From NCBI RefSeq assembly GCF_003967355.1, contig NZ_BIFH01000023.1:186001-250000 (forward strand): DNA of 64,000 bases, read 5' to 3'. Origin of the DNA: Embleya hyalina (GTDB lineage: Bacteria > Actinomycetota > Actinomycetes > Streptomycetales > Streptomycetaceae). Positions within the stretch are counted from its first letter, which is position 1. Each line of letters begins with the position of its first letter. Below the pieces are notes generated by a model. The model was given only the letters and a program-made list of their open reading frames with translations, searched no databases and had not been told where the DNA came from. Of this stretch, positions 55,238-63,977 are shown piece by piece. The position numbers and the translations under genes were made by a program.

Positions 55238-56566
55238 ATGAGTGTCCTGGCGGTCGGCCTCAGCCACCGAACGGCCGAGGTCGGTCTCCTGGAGCGGGTC
55301 TCGGTGACCGGGACGGCCCAGGAGGCGCTTCTGCACGACCTGGTGGCGGCCGAGCCGGTCGGCGAGGCGGTGCTGCTGTCGACCTGCAACCGGGTCGAGG
55401 TCTACGCGGACGTGGACCGCTTCCACGGTGGTGTCACCGAACTGGGCAACCTGCTGTCGCGGCACACCGGGGTGCCGGTGTCCGAGCTGACCCCGTGTCT
55501 GTACGTGCACTACGAGGACCGCGCGGTCCAGCACCTGTTCTCGGTCGCCTGCGGGCTCGACTCGATGGTGGTCGGCGAGGGGCAGATCCTCGGCCAGATA
55601 AAGGCCGCGCTCGCGCTCGCGCAGACCCACGGCACCGCCGGGCGGGTCCTGAACGAGTTGACCCAGCAGGCGCTGCGGGTGGGCAAGCGGGCCCACGCCG
55701 AGACCGGGATCGACCAGGCCGGTCGGTCGCTGATGACCGTCGGGCTGGCCCAGGCCGAGCTGTCGATGGGGCCGATCGGCGGATGCCGGGCGCTGGTGGT
55801 GGGCGCGGGCTCGATGAGCGCGCTGGCCGCCAAGACGCTGCACCGCGAGGGTGTGGGCCACATCGTGGTCGCGAACCGCACCTACGCGCGTGCCGAACAC
55901 CTGGCCGAGTCGGTCTCGGGCCGGGCGGTGCCGATGTCGGCGCTGCCCGAGGCGCTGGCCTCGGTGGACCTGGTGGTCTCCTGCACCGGCGCGGCCGGCC
56001 TGGTGATCGGCCGGGACGAGATCGAGTCGGTGCTCGCCGCGCGGCGCGAGCGTGGGGTCGAGCAGCCACTGGTGCTGATCGACCTGGCGCTGCCGCGCGA
56101 CATCGACTCCGGCGTGCGCGAGCTCGACGGTGTGGTGCTGATCGACCTGGAACTGCTCGCCGAGGTCTCCGCCGGTACGGCCGGCGAGGCCGACGTGGAC
56201 CTGGTGCGCAAGATCGTCTGCGAGGAGGTCGCGGCGTTCGCGACCGCGCAGCAGGCGCAGCAGGTCGCGCCGACGGTGGTCGCGCTGCGCAGCATGGGCT
56301 CGGATGTGGTCCGGGCCGAGTTGGAGCGGCTGGTCGGCCGGGTGCCGGAGATGGACGAGCGGGTGCGCGCCGAGGTCGAGCAGACCGTACGGCGCGTGGT
56401 GGACAAGCTGCTGCACGCGCCGACCGTGCGGGTCAAGCAGTTGGCCGGCGAGCCCGCCGGCTCGTCGTACGCCGACGCGCTGCGGATGTTGTTCGATCTC
56501 GACCCGGGCACCCCCGAGGTGGTCCGCCGGGCCGACGCCCCCGACAGCGTGGAAGGTGTGGCGTGA
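55238..56566 (+). CDS. hemA: Glutamyl-tRNA reductase
   Basis: HemA reduces glutamyl-tRNA to glutamate-1-semialdehyde with NADPH, the first step of C5 tetrapyrrole synthesis. The 442-residue protein has GLSHRTAEVGLLERV, the nucleophilic Cys in LLSTCNRVEVYAD (about 50), GLDSMVVGEGQILGQIK near 108, the Rossmann segment VVGAGSMSALAAKTL near 187, and a C-terminal helical dimerisation domain. AGGAAG precedes the ATG. The stop overlaps the hemC start (GTGA). Confidence 0.97.
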   Translation: MSVLAVGLSHRTAEVGLLERVSVTGTAQEALLHDLVAAEPVGEAVLLSTCNRVEVYADVDRFHGGVTELGNLLSRHTGVPVSELTPCLYVHYEDRAVQHLFSVACGLDSMVVGEGQILGQIKAALALAQTHGTAGRVLNELTQQALRVGKRAHAETGIDQAGRSLMTVGLAQAELSMGPIGGCRALVVGAGSMSALAAKTLHREGVGHIVVANRTYARAEHLAESVSGRAVPMSALPEALASVDLVVSCTGAAGLVIGRDEIESVLAARRERGVEQPLVLIDLALPRDIDSGVRELDGVVLIDLELLAEVSAGTAGEADVDLVRKIVCEEVAAFATAQQAQQVAPTVVALRSMGSDVVRAELERLVGRVPEMDERVRAEVEQTVRRVVDKLLHAPTVRVKQLAGEPAGSSYADALRMLFDLDPGTPEVVRRADAPDSVEGVA

Positions 56567-57495
56567 CCGAGGCACCGTTGCGACTGGGCACCAGGCGAAG
56601 CGCCCTGGCGATGGCCCAGTCGGGTCATGTCGCCGAGGCGGTCACGAGCCGGACCGGTCGCGCCGTCGAACTCGTGGAGATCACCACCCACGGCGACGTC
56701 TCGCGCGAGCAGCTGACGCAGATCGGCGGCACCGGCGTGTTCGTCAACGCGCTGCGCGACGCGCTGCACGCCGGCGAGGTCGACTTCGTCGTGCACTCGC
56801 TCAAGGACCTGCCCACCGGAAAGCCCGAGGGCATCACCCTCGCGGCCGTGCCGCCGCGGCACGATCCGCGCGACGTGCTGGTGGCCCGGGACGGGCTCGC
56901 GCTGGCCGAGTTGCCGGCCGGATCCCGGATCGGGACCGGCTCGCCGCGCCGCGCCGCGCAGTTGCGACTGCTCGGTCTCGGTCACGAGATCCTGCCGATC
57001 CGCGGCAACGTCGACACCCGGGTCGGCTACGTACGCTCCGGCAAGCTCGACGGCGTCGTTTTGGCCAGGGCCGGCCTCGGCCGCCTGGGCCGTGCGGAGG
57101 AGGTCACCGAGACCTTCGATCCGCTCCACATGCTGCCTGCCCCCGGTCAAGGGGCATTGGCCGTCGAGTGCGCGGCACACGATGCCGCCCTCGTCGAACT
57201 GCTCGCCGGTTTGGACGACTCGGACACCCGAGCCGCCGTACTGGCCGAGCGCACGCTGCTCGCCGTCCTGGAAGCCGGATGTTCGGCTCCGGTCGGCGCC
57301 CTCTGCGAGGTCGCCGAAGGCGAGCAGGTCACCGAGCTGTACCTGCGGGCCGTAGTCGCGAATGTCGACGGCACCGACAGCGTACGGTTGTCCGCCACCG
57401 GAACCCTCGACGAGGCGGAGAAGATCGGGCGCGAACTCGCGGCCGAACTCCTCGCCCGAGGGGCCTCCGGTTTGATGGGGGAGCGCGTCCCTTGA
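56563..57495 (+). CDS. hemC: Hydroxymethylbilane synthase
   Basis: HemC joins four porphobilinogens. The 310-residue protein has LRLGTRRSALAMAQSGHVA at the start, LVEITTHGD, HSLKDLPTG (catalytic Asp region), GTGSPRRAAQLR, RGNVDTRVG, and the dipyrromethane-cofactor Cys in LEAGCSAPVGA near residue 244. The GTG start overlaps hemA by 4 nt and the stop overlaps hemD by 4 nt, so the chain is coupled. Confidence 0.97.
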   Translation: MTEAPLRLGTRRSALAMAQSGHVAEAVTSRTGRAVELVEITTHGDVSREQLTQIGGTGVFVNALRDALHAGEVDFVVHSLKDLPTGKPEGITLAAVPPRHDPRDVLVARDGLALAELPAGSRIGTGSPRRAAQLRLLGLGHEILPIRGNVDTRVGYVRSGKLDGVVLARAGLGRLGRAEEVTETFDPLHMLPAPGQGALAVECAAHDAALVELLAGLDDSDTRAAVLAERTLLAVLEAGCSAPVGALCEVAEGEQVTELYLRAVVANVDGTDSVRLSATGTLDEAEKIGRELAAELLARGASGLMGERVP

Positions 57496-59099
57496 GCCCC
57501 AGAGCGAAGAAGAAGCCCAGCGGCATCGTGACCTTCGTGGGTGCCGGTCCCGGCGACCCGCGACTGCTCACACTGCGGGCCATCGAGGTGCTGGCAGAGG
57601 CCGACGTGGTGGTCGCCGACGAGGCGACGCTGCGCCAGGTCCTGTTCCACTGCAAGAGCGGTGTCGAGGTCCTGGACCCGGTGACCGGCGACGACGGGGA
57701 GCTCCTGTCCGCCGTGGCCCGGGCCAAGGTCGTGGTGGCCGCCGCGCGATCGGGCAGGCAGGTGGTCCGGGCCGTGGCCGGCGACCCGTGCGTGGACCAG
57801 TCGGTCATCGACGAGGTCACCGCGGTCGCGAAGGCGAAGATCGTCTTCGAGGTCGTGCCGGGCGTGCCGGTCAGCACGGCCGTGCCCACCTACGCGGGTA
57901 TCCCGCTGCACCCGACCAAGGGCAGCGGCGGTGTGCGCGTGCTGGACATGGCCGAGGGCACGATCGACTGGGCCACGGTCGGCTCCGTCGAGGGCACCCT
58001 GGTGCTGCGCGGCGCGCTGGACTCGATCGCCGAGATCGCCCAGGAGCTGGTGGCGGGCGGACGCAAGCCGGCCACGCCGGTCGCGGTCACGATCAACGGC
58101 ACCACCACCGAGCAGCGCACCCTGGTGAGCACGCTCGCCCAGGTCGCCTCGGACGTGCGGGCCGCGAAGATCACGCTGCCGGCCGTCGTGGTCGTCGGCG
58201 AGGTGGTCGCCCAACGCGACACTCTGTCGTGGTTCGAGACCAAACCGCTGTTCGGGTGGAAGGTGCTGGTCCCGCGGACCAAGGAGCAGGCGGTCACGCT
58301 CTCCGAGCAGTTGCGCTCGTACGGCGCGGTGCCGCACGAGGTGCCGACCATCGCGGTCGAGCCCCCGCGCACCCCGCAGCAGATGGAGCGGGCGATCAAG
58401 GGCCTGGTGACCGGCCGCTACGAGTGGATCGCGTTCACGTCGGTCAACGCCGTGCGCGCGGTGCGCGAGCGGTTCGAGGACTACGGCCTGGACGCGCGCG
58501 CCTTCGCGGGCATCAAGGTGGCGGCCGTGGGCGAGGCGACCGCGCGGGCGCTGGTCGAGTTCGGCGTGAAGCCGGACCTGGTGCCCTCGGGCGAGCAGTC
58601 GGCCGCGGGGTTGCTGGAGGACTGGCCGCCGTACGACCCGGTCTTCGACCCGATCGACCGGGTGTTCCTGCCGCGCGCCGACATCGCCACCGAGACCCTG
58701 GTGGCCGGTCTGGTCGAGCTCGGCTGGGAGGTCGACGACGTCACGGCGTACCGCACGGTGCGCGCGGCGCCGCCGCCGGCGGAGACCCGCGAGGCGATCA
58801 AGGGCGGCGGGTTCGACGCGGTCCTGTTCACGTCGTCCTCGACGGTGCGCAACCTGGTCGGCATCGCGGGCAAGCCGCACGCGGTGACGGTGATCGCGTG
58901 TATCGGCTCGGCCACGGCGAAGACCGCCGAGGAGCACGGGCTGCGCGTGGACGTGCTGGCGCCCGAGCCGTCGGTGTCCGCCCTGGCCGAGGCGTTGGCG
59001 GAGTTCGGTACCGCGCGACGGGCCGCGATGATCGAGGCGGGTGACCCGGTCACCCGGCCGAGTGAGCGGCGGCCGGGGTCGCGACGCAAGGCCAAGTAA
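57492..59099 (+). CDS. hemD: Uroporphyrinogen-III C-methyltransferase/synthase fusion
   Basis: The 535-residue protein joins two enzymes. Residues about 10-245 are a SUMT-like tetrapyrrole methylase ([24 protein letters not shown], and [19 protein letters not shown] near 120). Residues about 255-510 are uroporphyrinogen-III synthase ([34 protein letters not shown], and [10 protein letters not shown]). Actinobacterial HemD often has this fusion; in some the methylase half is inactive. The start is TTG, part of a TTGA overlap with hemC. No ATG or GTG fits, and only this start includes the first glycine loop. Confidence 0.93.
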   Translation: MSPRAKKKPSGIVTFVGAGPGDPRLLTLRAIEVLAEADVVVADEATLRQVLFHCKSGVEVLDPVTGDDGELLSAVARAKVVVAAARSGRQVVRAVAGDPCVDQSVIDEVTAVAKAKIVFEVVPGVPVSTAVPTYAGIPLHPTKGSGGVRVLDMAEGTIDWATVGSVEGTLVLRGALDSIAEIAQELVAGGRKPATPVAVTINGTTTEQRTLVSTLAQVASDVRAAKITLPAVVVVGEVVAQRDTLSWFETKPLFGWKVLVPRTKEQAVTLSEQLRSYGAVPHEVPTIAVEPPRTPQQMERAIKGLVTGRYEWIAFTSVNAVRAVRERFEDYGLDARAFAGIKVAAVGEATARALVEFGVKPDLVPSGEQSAAGLLEDWPPYDPVFDPIDRVFLPRADIATETLVAGLVELGWEVDDVTAYRTVRAAPPPAETREAIKGGGFDAVLFTSSSTVRNLVGIAGKPHAVTVIACIGSATAKTAEEHGLRVDVLAPEPSVSALAEALAEFGTARRAAMIEAGDPVTRPSERRPGSRRKAK

Positions 59100-59169
59100 T
59101 CGTAGTGATCGTGGTGAATCCGCCGGCTGTGGTGGTTTCGGCGGATCGGTGAGAAAGGCCGATTGGCTC

Positions 59170-60168
59170 ATGTCGTACCAGGCTGACGCATCGTCAGGGT
59201 TTCCCGCGCATCGTCCTCGGCGGTTGCGCACGTCCCCGGCGATGCGCCGGCTGGTCGCGGAGACCCGGCTGCATCCCGCCGACCTGATCCTGCCGCTGTT
59301 CGTGCGCGAGGGCGCGAGCGAGCCGGTGCCGATCTCGTCGATGCCGGGCGTGGTCCAGCACACCCGCGACTCGCTGCGCAAGGCCGCGCACGACGCGGTC
59401 GCGGCGGGCGTCGGCGGGCTGATGTTGTTCGGCATCCCGACGGTCAAGGACGCGGTCGGCTCGGCCGGGTTCGACCCCGAGGGGGTGCTCCAGGTCGCCA
59501 TCCGCGACGTGGTGGCCGAGGTGGGCGCGGACGCCGTGGTGATGTCCGACCTGTGCCTGGACGAGTTCACCGACCACGGGCACTGCGGGGTGTTGGCGGC
59601 CGACGGCTCGGTGGACAACGACGCGACGCTGGAGGCGTACGGGCGGATGGCCGTGGTGCAGGCCGACGCCGGTGTGCACATGGTCGGGCCGAGCGGGATG
59701 ATGGACGGTCAGGTCGGGGCGGTCCGGCGGGCGTTGGACGGCGCCGGGTATCAGGACGTGTCGATCCTGGCCTACAGCGCGAAGTACGCGTCGGCGTTCT
59801 TCGGTCCGTTCCGCGAGGCGGTCGAGTCGACGCTGCGCGGCGACCGGATGACGTACCAGCAGGACCCGGCGAACTCCGACGAGTCGGTGCGCGAGGTGCT
59901 GCTCGACGTGGCCGAGGGCGCGGACCTGGTGATGGTCAAGCCGGCGATGTCGTACCTGGACGTGGTGCGGCGGATCGCGGACGAGGTGCACGTGCCGGTG
60001 GCGGCGTACCAGGTCAGCGGCGAGTACGCGATGGTCGAGGCGGCGGCGGCGAACGGTTGGATCGACCGGGACCGGGTGATCCTGGAGACGCTGACGTCGA
60101 TCAAGCGGGCGGGGGCCGCGTCGATCCTGACCTATTGGGCGACCGAGGTGGCGCGGCGGGTGCGGTAG
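59170..60168 (+). CDS. hemB: Porphobilinogen synthase (delta-aminolevulinate dehydratase)
   Basis: HemB condenses two 5-aminolevulinates. The 332-residue protein has the two Schiff-base lysines in [14 protein letters not shown] (about 205) and [12 protein letters not shown] (about 258). The metal loop [14 protein letters not shown] (about 128) mixes the zinc-type first and last cysteines with an Asp where zinc enzymes have the middle Cys. It ends the rex-hem operon. ATG at 59170 is kept; a GTG at 59149 would add 7 residues. Confidence 0.96.
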   Translation: MSYQADASSGFPAHRPRRLRTSPAMRRLVAETRLHPADLILPLFVREGASEPVPISSMPGVVQHTRDSLRKAAHDAVAAGVGGLMLFGIPTVKDAVGSAGFDPEGVLQVAIRDVVAEVGADAVVMSDLCLDEFTDHGHCGVLAADGSVDNDATLEAYGRMAVVQADAGVHMVGPSGMMDGQVGAVRRALDGAGYQDVSILAYSAKYASAFFGPFREAVESTLRGDRMTYQQDPANSDESVREVLLDVAEGADLVMVKPAMSYLDVVRRIADEVHVPVAAYQVSGEYAMVEAAAANGWIDRDRVILETLTSIKRAGAASILTYWATEVARRVR

Positions 60169-60295
60169 GGGATCACTCGTTCGGGTGGTGGGCGGCCGAG
60201 GAGCGTTTGCGCGACTCGGGTGACTCCTACGGTTGTCGGGAACCTGTCCGTTACCGGCGACCGTGACCCACACTGGGGTGAGGAGGTGTTTCCCG

Positions 60296-60916
60296 ATGGC
60301 GATCGCGACGCATGAGCCGATGGTGACTACTTCACCGTCCGGTGACCTCGATGAGCTTCTGTGGCAGGCATGGAAGGCGATGACTCCGCCCGAGGGACTC
60401 CGCGCCGAAATCATCAGAGGAGCCATCGAGGTGTCTCCCACGGGGTCCCGGCGACATGGGAAGGTCGCGAACCGGCTTCGGGACGCATTCAAGGAACATT
60501 TGGATGCGGACGGGGCATTCGCCGCCTACCAGGACATCAACGTCATCCATCGCGGCAAGGTGTACATCCCCGACGTCTTCGTGGCGCCCGAGGATTTGGA
60601 CGAGGCGCCGGACTCGGAGGGGCTCGGGGTGTCGGTCTCGGGCGTGGTTCTCGTTGCCGAGATCGTGTCGCCCGGGCGGGAGGCCGCAGAACGGGATCGC
60701 GAGCGCAAGCGTCGTGCCTATGCCGAGGCCGGCATCGACGTCTACGTGATCGTCGACGACTTCGATGGCGACGGGACGGTCACGGTGCTGTGTCACCCGG
60801 AGGCGGCCAAGAGTAAGTACCGCATGTCGATGCGGGCGGTCTACGGGACGGCGGTCACGATTCCGGAGGGGCCGTTGAAGGGCTTCACGATCGGTCCCGA
60901 GATCACGGCGAGCTGA
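60296..60916 (+). CDS. Uma2-family (DUF820) putative endonuclease
   Basis: The 206-residue protein has the restriction-endonuclease-like Uma2 fold. It shows RAEIIRGAIEVSPTGSRRHGKVANRL near residue 40, IPDVFVAPEDLD (catalytic Asp) near 97, and VAEIVSPGREAAERDRERKRRAYAEAGIDVYVIVD (Glu-x-Lys-like core, about 122-155). Uma2 genes multiplied in cyanobacteria and streptomycetes, and the biological role is poorly known. GAGGAGG precedes the ATG. It is not operonic with hemB: 128 nt lie between. Confidence 0.9.
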   Translation: MAIATHEPMVTTSPSGDLDELLWQAWKAMTPPEGLRAEIIRGAIEVSPTGSRRHGKVANRLRDAFKEHLDADGAFAAYQDINVIHRGKVYIPDVFVAPEDLDEAPDSEGLGVSVSGVVLVAEIVSPGREAAERDRERKRRAYAEAGIDVYVIVDDFDGDGTVTVLCHPEAAKSKYRMSMRAVYGTAVTIPEGPLKGFTIGPEITAS

Positions 60917-60923
60917 GTCGGGC

Positions 60924-61400
60924 TCAGGGGCGCAGGCGGGACAGGGCCGCCGGGGGCAGGTGGCGGGCCAGGACGGTCAGGGCCGCGGTGACTTCGGCGA
61001 GGACCTGTTCGTCGGTGGTGGCGAGGGCACGGGTCAGGGCGTCCTCGATGCCGGCGGCGCGGACTTCGGTGACCCTGGGGGACGGGGTCGCGGCCGTGCG
61101 GACCAGGAGGCGACGGCGGTCGGTGGGATCCTGGGCGGTTTCGATCGAACCGGTTTCCCTGAGGCGGGCCACGGCGGTGGAGACCTGGCTTTGCGGGAGG
61201 CCGGTGCGGCGGGCGATCTCGCCGATGGCGCTGTCGGGGTGGGCGGCGATGTCGCTCAGGGCGATCAGGATCGAGCGCACGCTGCCGGGGTGCGGGGCGG
61301 CGCCGACCTGGGGCGCGGGTAGGGCGTCCTCGCCGATCTTCATGAGGGTGCGGCCGAGGAGGAAGAGGTCGACGGGGGTCATGGGGGTGGGGGACGTCAT
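60924..61400 (-). CDS. MarR-family transcriptional regulator
   Basis: The 158-residue protein has the MarR winged helix: SILIALSDIAAHPDSAIGEIARRTGLPQSQVSTAVARLRETGSIETAQDPTDRRRLLVRTA (about 45-105). The DRR turn is in the wing and helices follow for dimerisation. It is divergent from an alpha/beta-hydrolase gene, with an operator between them. The ATG at 61400 is likely; a further ATG lies 18 nt upstream. No ribosome-binding site is visible. The inducer is unknown. Confidence 0.9.
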   Translation of the reverse strand: MTSPTPMTPVDLFLLGRTLMKIGEDALPAPQVGAAPHPGSVRSILIALSDIAAHPDSAIGEIARRTGLPQSQVSTAVARLRETGSIETAQDPTDRRRLLVRTAATPSPRVTEVRAAGIEDALTRALATTDEQVLAEVTAALTVLARHLPPAALSRLRP

Positions 61401-61410
61401 GGGCAGATAG

Positions 61411-61444
61411 TACATCGGAAAAGATGTATCGATGTTGATGTATC
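61411..61444. promoter_or_regulatory. MarR operator region
   Basis: TACATC (61411-61416) and GATGTA (61423-61428) form an inverted repeat with a 6-nt spacer. GATGTATC occurs twice as a direct repeat (61423-61430 and 61437-61444). The site touches the MarR start and precedes the divergent hydrolase, so the regulator probably represses both. Confidence 0.7.
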
Positions 61445-61523
61445 TGGTTCGATGGATTATGGTCGCGATCATGGGTGGGTGGCGAGTCGGCGCCGCCCGC
61501 GACGATTTCCCGGGGGAATTCTC

Positions 61524-62372
61524 ATGGCCGCGAACCTGGCCGCCGGTGCCGTGTTGTCCGTGCCGGGTGCGGAGCTGTACTACGAAGTACGGGGCTCCGG
61601 GCCGCTGTTGCTGATCGGCGAGAGTGGCGAGGGGGACGCCGGGCGCAGTGTGGACATGGTCGATCGGCTGGTGGCCGACTACACCGTGGTGACCTACGAC
61701 CGGCGTGGACTTTCCCGGAGTACGTTGGCCGACCTGGCGGCGCCGGTGAGCATCGGGGACCACGCCGACGACGTGGCGCGGTTGTTGGTCGAGGTCGCCG
61801 ATCGGCCGGCGGCGATGCTGGGGCTCAGCATGGGCGGGTTGATCGGGTTGCGGGTGGCGGCGACCCGGCCGGAGTTGCTGCACACGCTGATCGCCCACGA
61901 GCCGGTCGCGCCGTGGTTGCTCTCCGACGCGGAACGCGACGCGCATCGCGGTGAGTTGAGCGCGATCCGGGAGGTGCACGCGCGGGCCGGGATGGGTGGC
62001 GCGTTTCCCGCCATCACGGCTCACCTGGGCATCGAGCCGGGTGTCGAGGAGCGTGAGCCGGATCTGACCGCGCAGCCGATGACCGCGCGGCGGATGGCGA
62101 ACTTCGATTTCTTCATCGGGCGGGAGTTCCCCGCGGTCGTGGACGACGTGCTGCCGCTGGATCCGGTGCGCTCCTCGGCGACGCGCATCGTCCCCGGGGT
62201 GGGTGCGACCACGGGGCGGCGGGTCTTCACGCGGCGGTGTGCGGTGGCGCTGGAAGGGGTCGTCGGGGTTGAGGCGGCGGTGTTTCCGGGAGGGCACAAC
62301 GGCAATCTGACGCATCCGCGGGCGTTTGCGGCGGCGGTGCGGGGGGTGTTGGAGGGCGGCGTGGTCGGGTGA
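61524..62372 (+). CDS. Alpha/beta-hydrolase
   Basis: The 282-residue protein has LYYEVRGSGPLLLIGESGEG (oxyanion region), VTYDRRGLSRST near 70, the nucleophile elbow GLSMGGLIG near 105, and a final His in FPGGHNGNLTHP near 260. Aryl esterases, haloperoxidase-like enzymes and C-C hydrolases share this layout, so the substrate is open. GGGGGAA precedes the ATG. It is probably controlled by the divergent MarR protein. Confidence 0.9.
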   Translation: MAANLAAGAVLSVPGAELYYEVRGSGPLLLIGESGEGDAGRSVDMVDRLVADYTVVTYDRRGLSRSTLADLAAPVSIGDHADDVARLLVEVADRPAAMLGLSMGGLIGLRVAATRPELLHTLIAHEPVAPWLLSDAERDAHRGELSAIREVHARAGMGGAFPAITAHLGIEPGVEEREPDLTAQPMTARRMANFDFFIGREFPAVVDDVLPLDPVRSSATRIVPGVGATTGRRVFTRRCAVALEGVVGVEAAVFPGGHNGNLTHPRAFAAAVRGVLEGGVVG

Positions 62373-62432
62373 GGTGGGCGGGGCGGACCGGTGGTTCGGG
62401 TCGGCGGGCCGGTGGGTTTGGTAGGTGGGGTC

Positions 62433-62459
62433 GGTTGGTGGGGTTGGTGGGGTTGGTGG
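62433..62459 (+). repeat. Three tandem GGTTGGTGG units, likely G-quadruplex
   Basis: GGTTGGTGG occurs three times head to tail in an intergenic, G/T-rich stretch (62373-62560). Repeated GG and GGGG tracts separated by TT or T can fold into a quadruplex, like the thrombin aptamer. It lies after the hydrolase stop. Confidence 0.7.
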
Positions 62460-62572
62460 GTCGGATCGGGTCGGCGGGGCGGGGCCGGTGGGGTGGGGCG
62501 GTGGGTCACTCGTACGTGGGATTTTCGGGGGTTCGTTCGGGGTGATTCGGTGGGTCGGGTCAACCTTGCGCC

Positions 62573-63445
62573 ATGGCCGACTCTCGGGTTGTGGCGCGGT
62601 TCCTGGTGGTGGCGTGTGTGTGCTTGCCGGTTGTCGGGGGCTGCGGTTCGGCGGAGGCCGAGGGGTGTGGGCGGCGGGCGGGCGTCGTGATCGAGGCCGG
62701 TGGGGGTTCGGGCAGGGCGTGCTGTGGGGTGCGGGTCGGGGGGACGGGTGCCGGGTACGTGTCGGCCGGTGCGTGCGGTGACCGGGCTCGGGGTGACGTG
62801 GGGGCGGCGGTACGGGTCGAGGGCGGGGGCAAGCCGCCGACGAGACCGGCGAATCCGCGACCGCCTCGGCCGCCGGCGACCAAGCCCCCGAAGCCGCCTG
62901 CGCCGAAGCCGCCGGTGTTGGGGGCGGCGGGGGTGGGGCCGGTGATGACGAGGCCGGCGGGGGCGGCGGTGCCCGGGGTGGGGCCGGCCGCGTTTCGGGT
63001 GGATGTGGGGTCGGTGGGTGGCGGGGGCTCGGTCGGCTTGGCGGACGGGGCCGGGCGTGCTGTGGTGGATCGGCCGTTCGGGTCGGGGCGGCGGGCGGTC
63101 GCTTCGCGGGAGTGGGCCACGTCGGTGTGGCGGGCCGGGGTGGCGGGTGTGGGCGACGTCGCCGGTGGTGGGCGGGCGGCGGTCGGGTCGGGGCGGCGGC
63201 CGTTTGTCGCGTCGGCCGTGGACGCCGGGGTGCGGGTGGAGTTCGATGTGTCGAGTGGGGTCGGCGAGTCGGTTCGGGCGGGCGGGTCGGGGCGTCCGGT
63301 GGTGGGCGGGGTGCGGGTGGGTGGGTCGGTGGGGTGGCCGGTTTTCGGGTTTGTGGTCGGGGTTGTGTCCGCCTTGGGGGTCGGGGTCGGGTCCGTGGTG
63401 TCCGGGGTTCGAGGACGGGATTCGGTGGGCGTGCGGCGCTCTTGA
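62573..63445 (+). CDS. Proline-rich putative lipoprotein, hypothetical
   Basis: The 290-residue protein starts with a signal-like helix and a lipobox-like VVGGC (Cys near residue 24). A Cys/Gly-rich part follows, then a Pro/Lys stalk (about 85-115, KPPKPPAPKPP) and a Gly/Val-rich region. A late hydrophobic segment (FGFVVGVVSALGVGVGSVVSG, about 262) may be a membrane anchor. No family is recognised. Third positions are G/C-rich, so it is probably coding, though low complexity weakens the case. CAACCT lies 6 nt before the ATG. Confidence 0.5.
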   Translation: MADSRVVARFLVVACVCLPVVGGCGSAEAEGCGRRAGVVIEAGGGSGRACCGVRVGGTGAGYVSAGACGDRARGDVGAAVRVEGGGKPPTRPANPRPPRPPATKPPKPPAPKPPVLGAAGVGPVMTRPAGAAVPGVGPAAFRVDVGSVGGGGSVGLADGAGRAVVDRPFGSGRRAVASREWATSVWRAGVAGVGDVAGGGRAAVGSGRRPFVASAVDAGVRVEFDVSSGVGESVRAGGSGRPVVGGVRVGGSVGWPVFGFVVGVVSALGVGVGSVVSGVRGRDSVGVRRS

Positions 63446-63475
63446 TGGGTGTGGAGGACGCCGTCGGGGCTTGAC

Positions 63476-63492
63476 GGCTAATGGTGTTAGCC
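63476..63492 (+). promoter_or_regulatory. Operator 1 of the DUF4260 gene, over its promoter
   Basis: GGCTAATGGTGTTAGCC has perfect 6-bp arms. It overlaps the end of the -35 (TTGACG, 63471-63476) and the spacer; GATGAT (63494-63499) is the -10, 17 nt after the -35. Confidence 0.75.
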
Positions 63493-63509
63493 GGATGATG
63501 GACGCAGAA

Positions 63510-63526
63510 GGCTAACATCGTTAGCC
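63510..63526 (+). promoter_or_regulatory. Operator 2 of the DUF4260 gene
   Basis: GGCTAACATCGTTAGCC has the same 6-bp arms as operator 1; the centres are 34 nt apart (about three helical turns). It covers the expected transcription start and precedes the ribosome-binding site (GGAGG). Confidence 0.75.
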
Positions 63527-63545
63527 GCAGGCGAACGGAGGCGGC

Positions 63546-63977
63546 ATGAGCACCATCGTGAGCACGGGAATCCGCGGTTCGGCGGCACTTCGGTGGACGC
63601 GGCGCGGCGCGTGGGGCGTACTGGCGCTGTTTTTGGCGGCGTTCGCGGTGTTCGAGAGCGTGAAGTACGGCTTCGCCACTTCGGCGGCTGCGCTGGTCTT
63701 CTTCGTACTGCCCGACCTGACCATGTTCGTCGGAGCCGGGGACGCGCTGCGGGACGGCACGCACGAGCGGGGTCGGCTGCAGGTGCGTGCGGTGCCGTTC
63801 TACAACGCGTTGCACCGGGCCTGGGTCCCGCTGATCGTGCTGGTCGGCTACTCCGTCGGCCCGATCGAGTGGCCGCCGCTGTTCACCGCCGGCCTCGGCT
63901 GGCTCACCCACATCGCGATGGACCGTGCTGCGGGGTACGGACTGCGCACTCCCGAAGGGTTCCGTAGGCATGTCTGA
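63546..63977 (+). CDS. DUF4260 family membrane protein
   Basis: The 143-residue protein has about four hydrophobic helices (GVLALFLAAFAVFESV; AAALVFFVLPDLTMFVGAG; AWVPLIVLVGYSV; LFTAGLGWLTHIAMD). The family signature FVLPDLTMF and THIAMDRAAGYGLRTPEGF identifies DUF4260. The function is unknown. Members are often paired with a TetR regulator. Here a frame opens 8 nt before its stop, so a partner is likely, and the two operators suggest tight repression. Confidence 0.88.
   Translation: MSTIVSTGIRGSAALRWTRRGAWGVLALFLAAFAVFESVKYGFATSAAALVFFVLPDLTMFVGAGDALRDGTHERGRLQVRAVPFYNALHRAWVPLIVLVGYSVGPIEWPPLFTAGLGWLTHIAMDRAAGYGLRTPEGFRRHV

Noticed and set aside
60924-63971. A 1015-residue frame on the minus strand
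   Set aside because: Only its last 158 residues (MarR) look like protein. The rest is Pro/Arg/Thr-rich antisense of the hydrolase, putative lipoprotein and DUF4260 genes.
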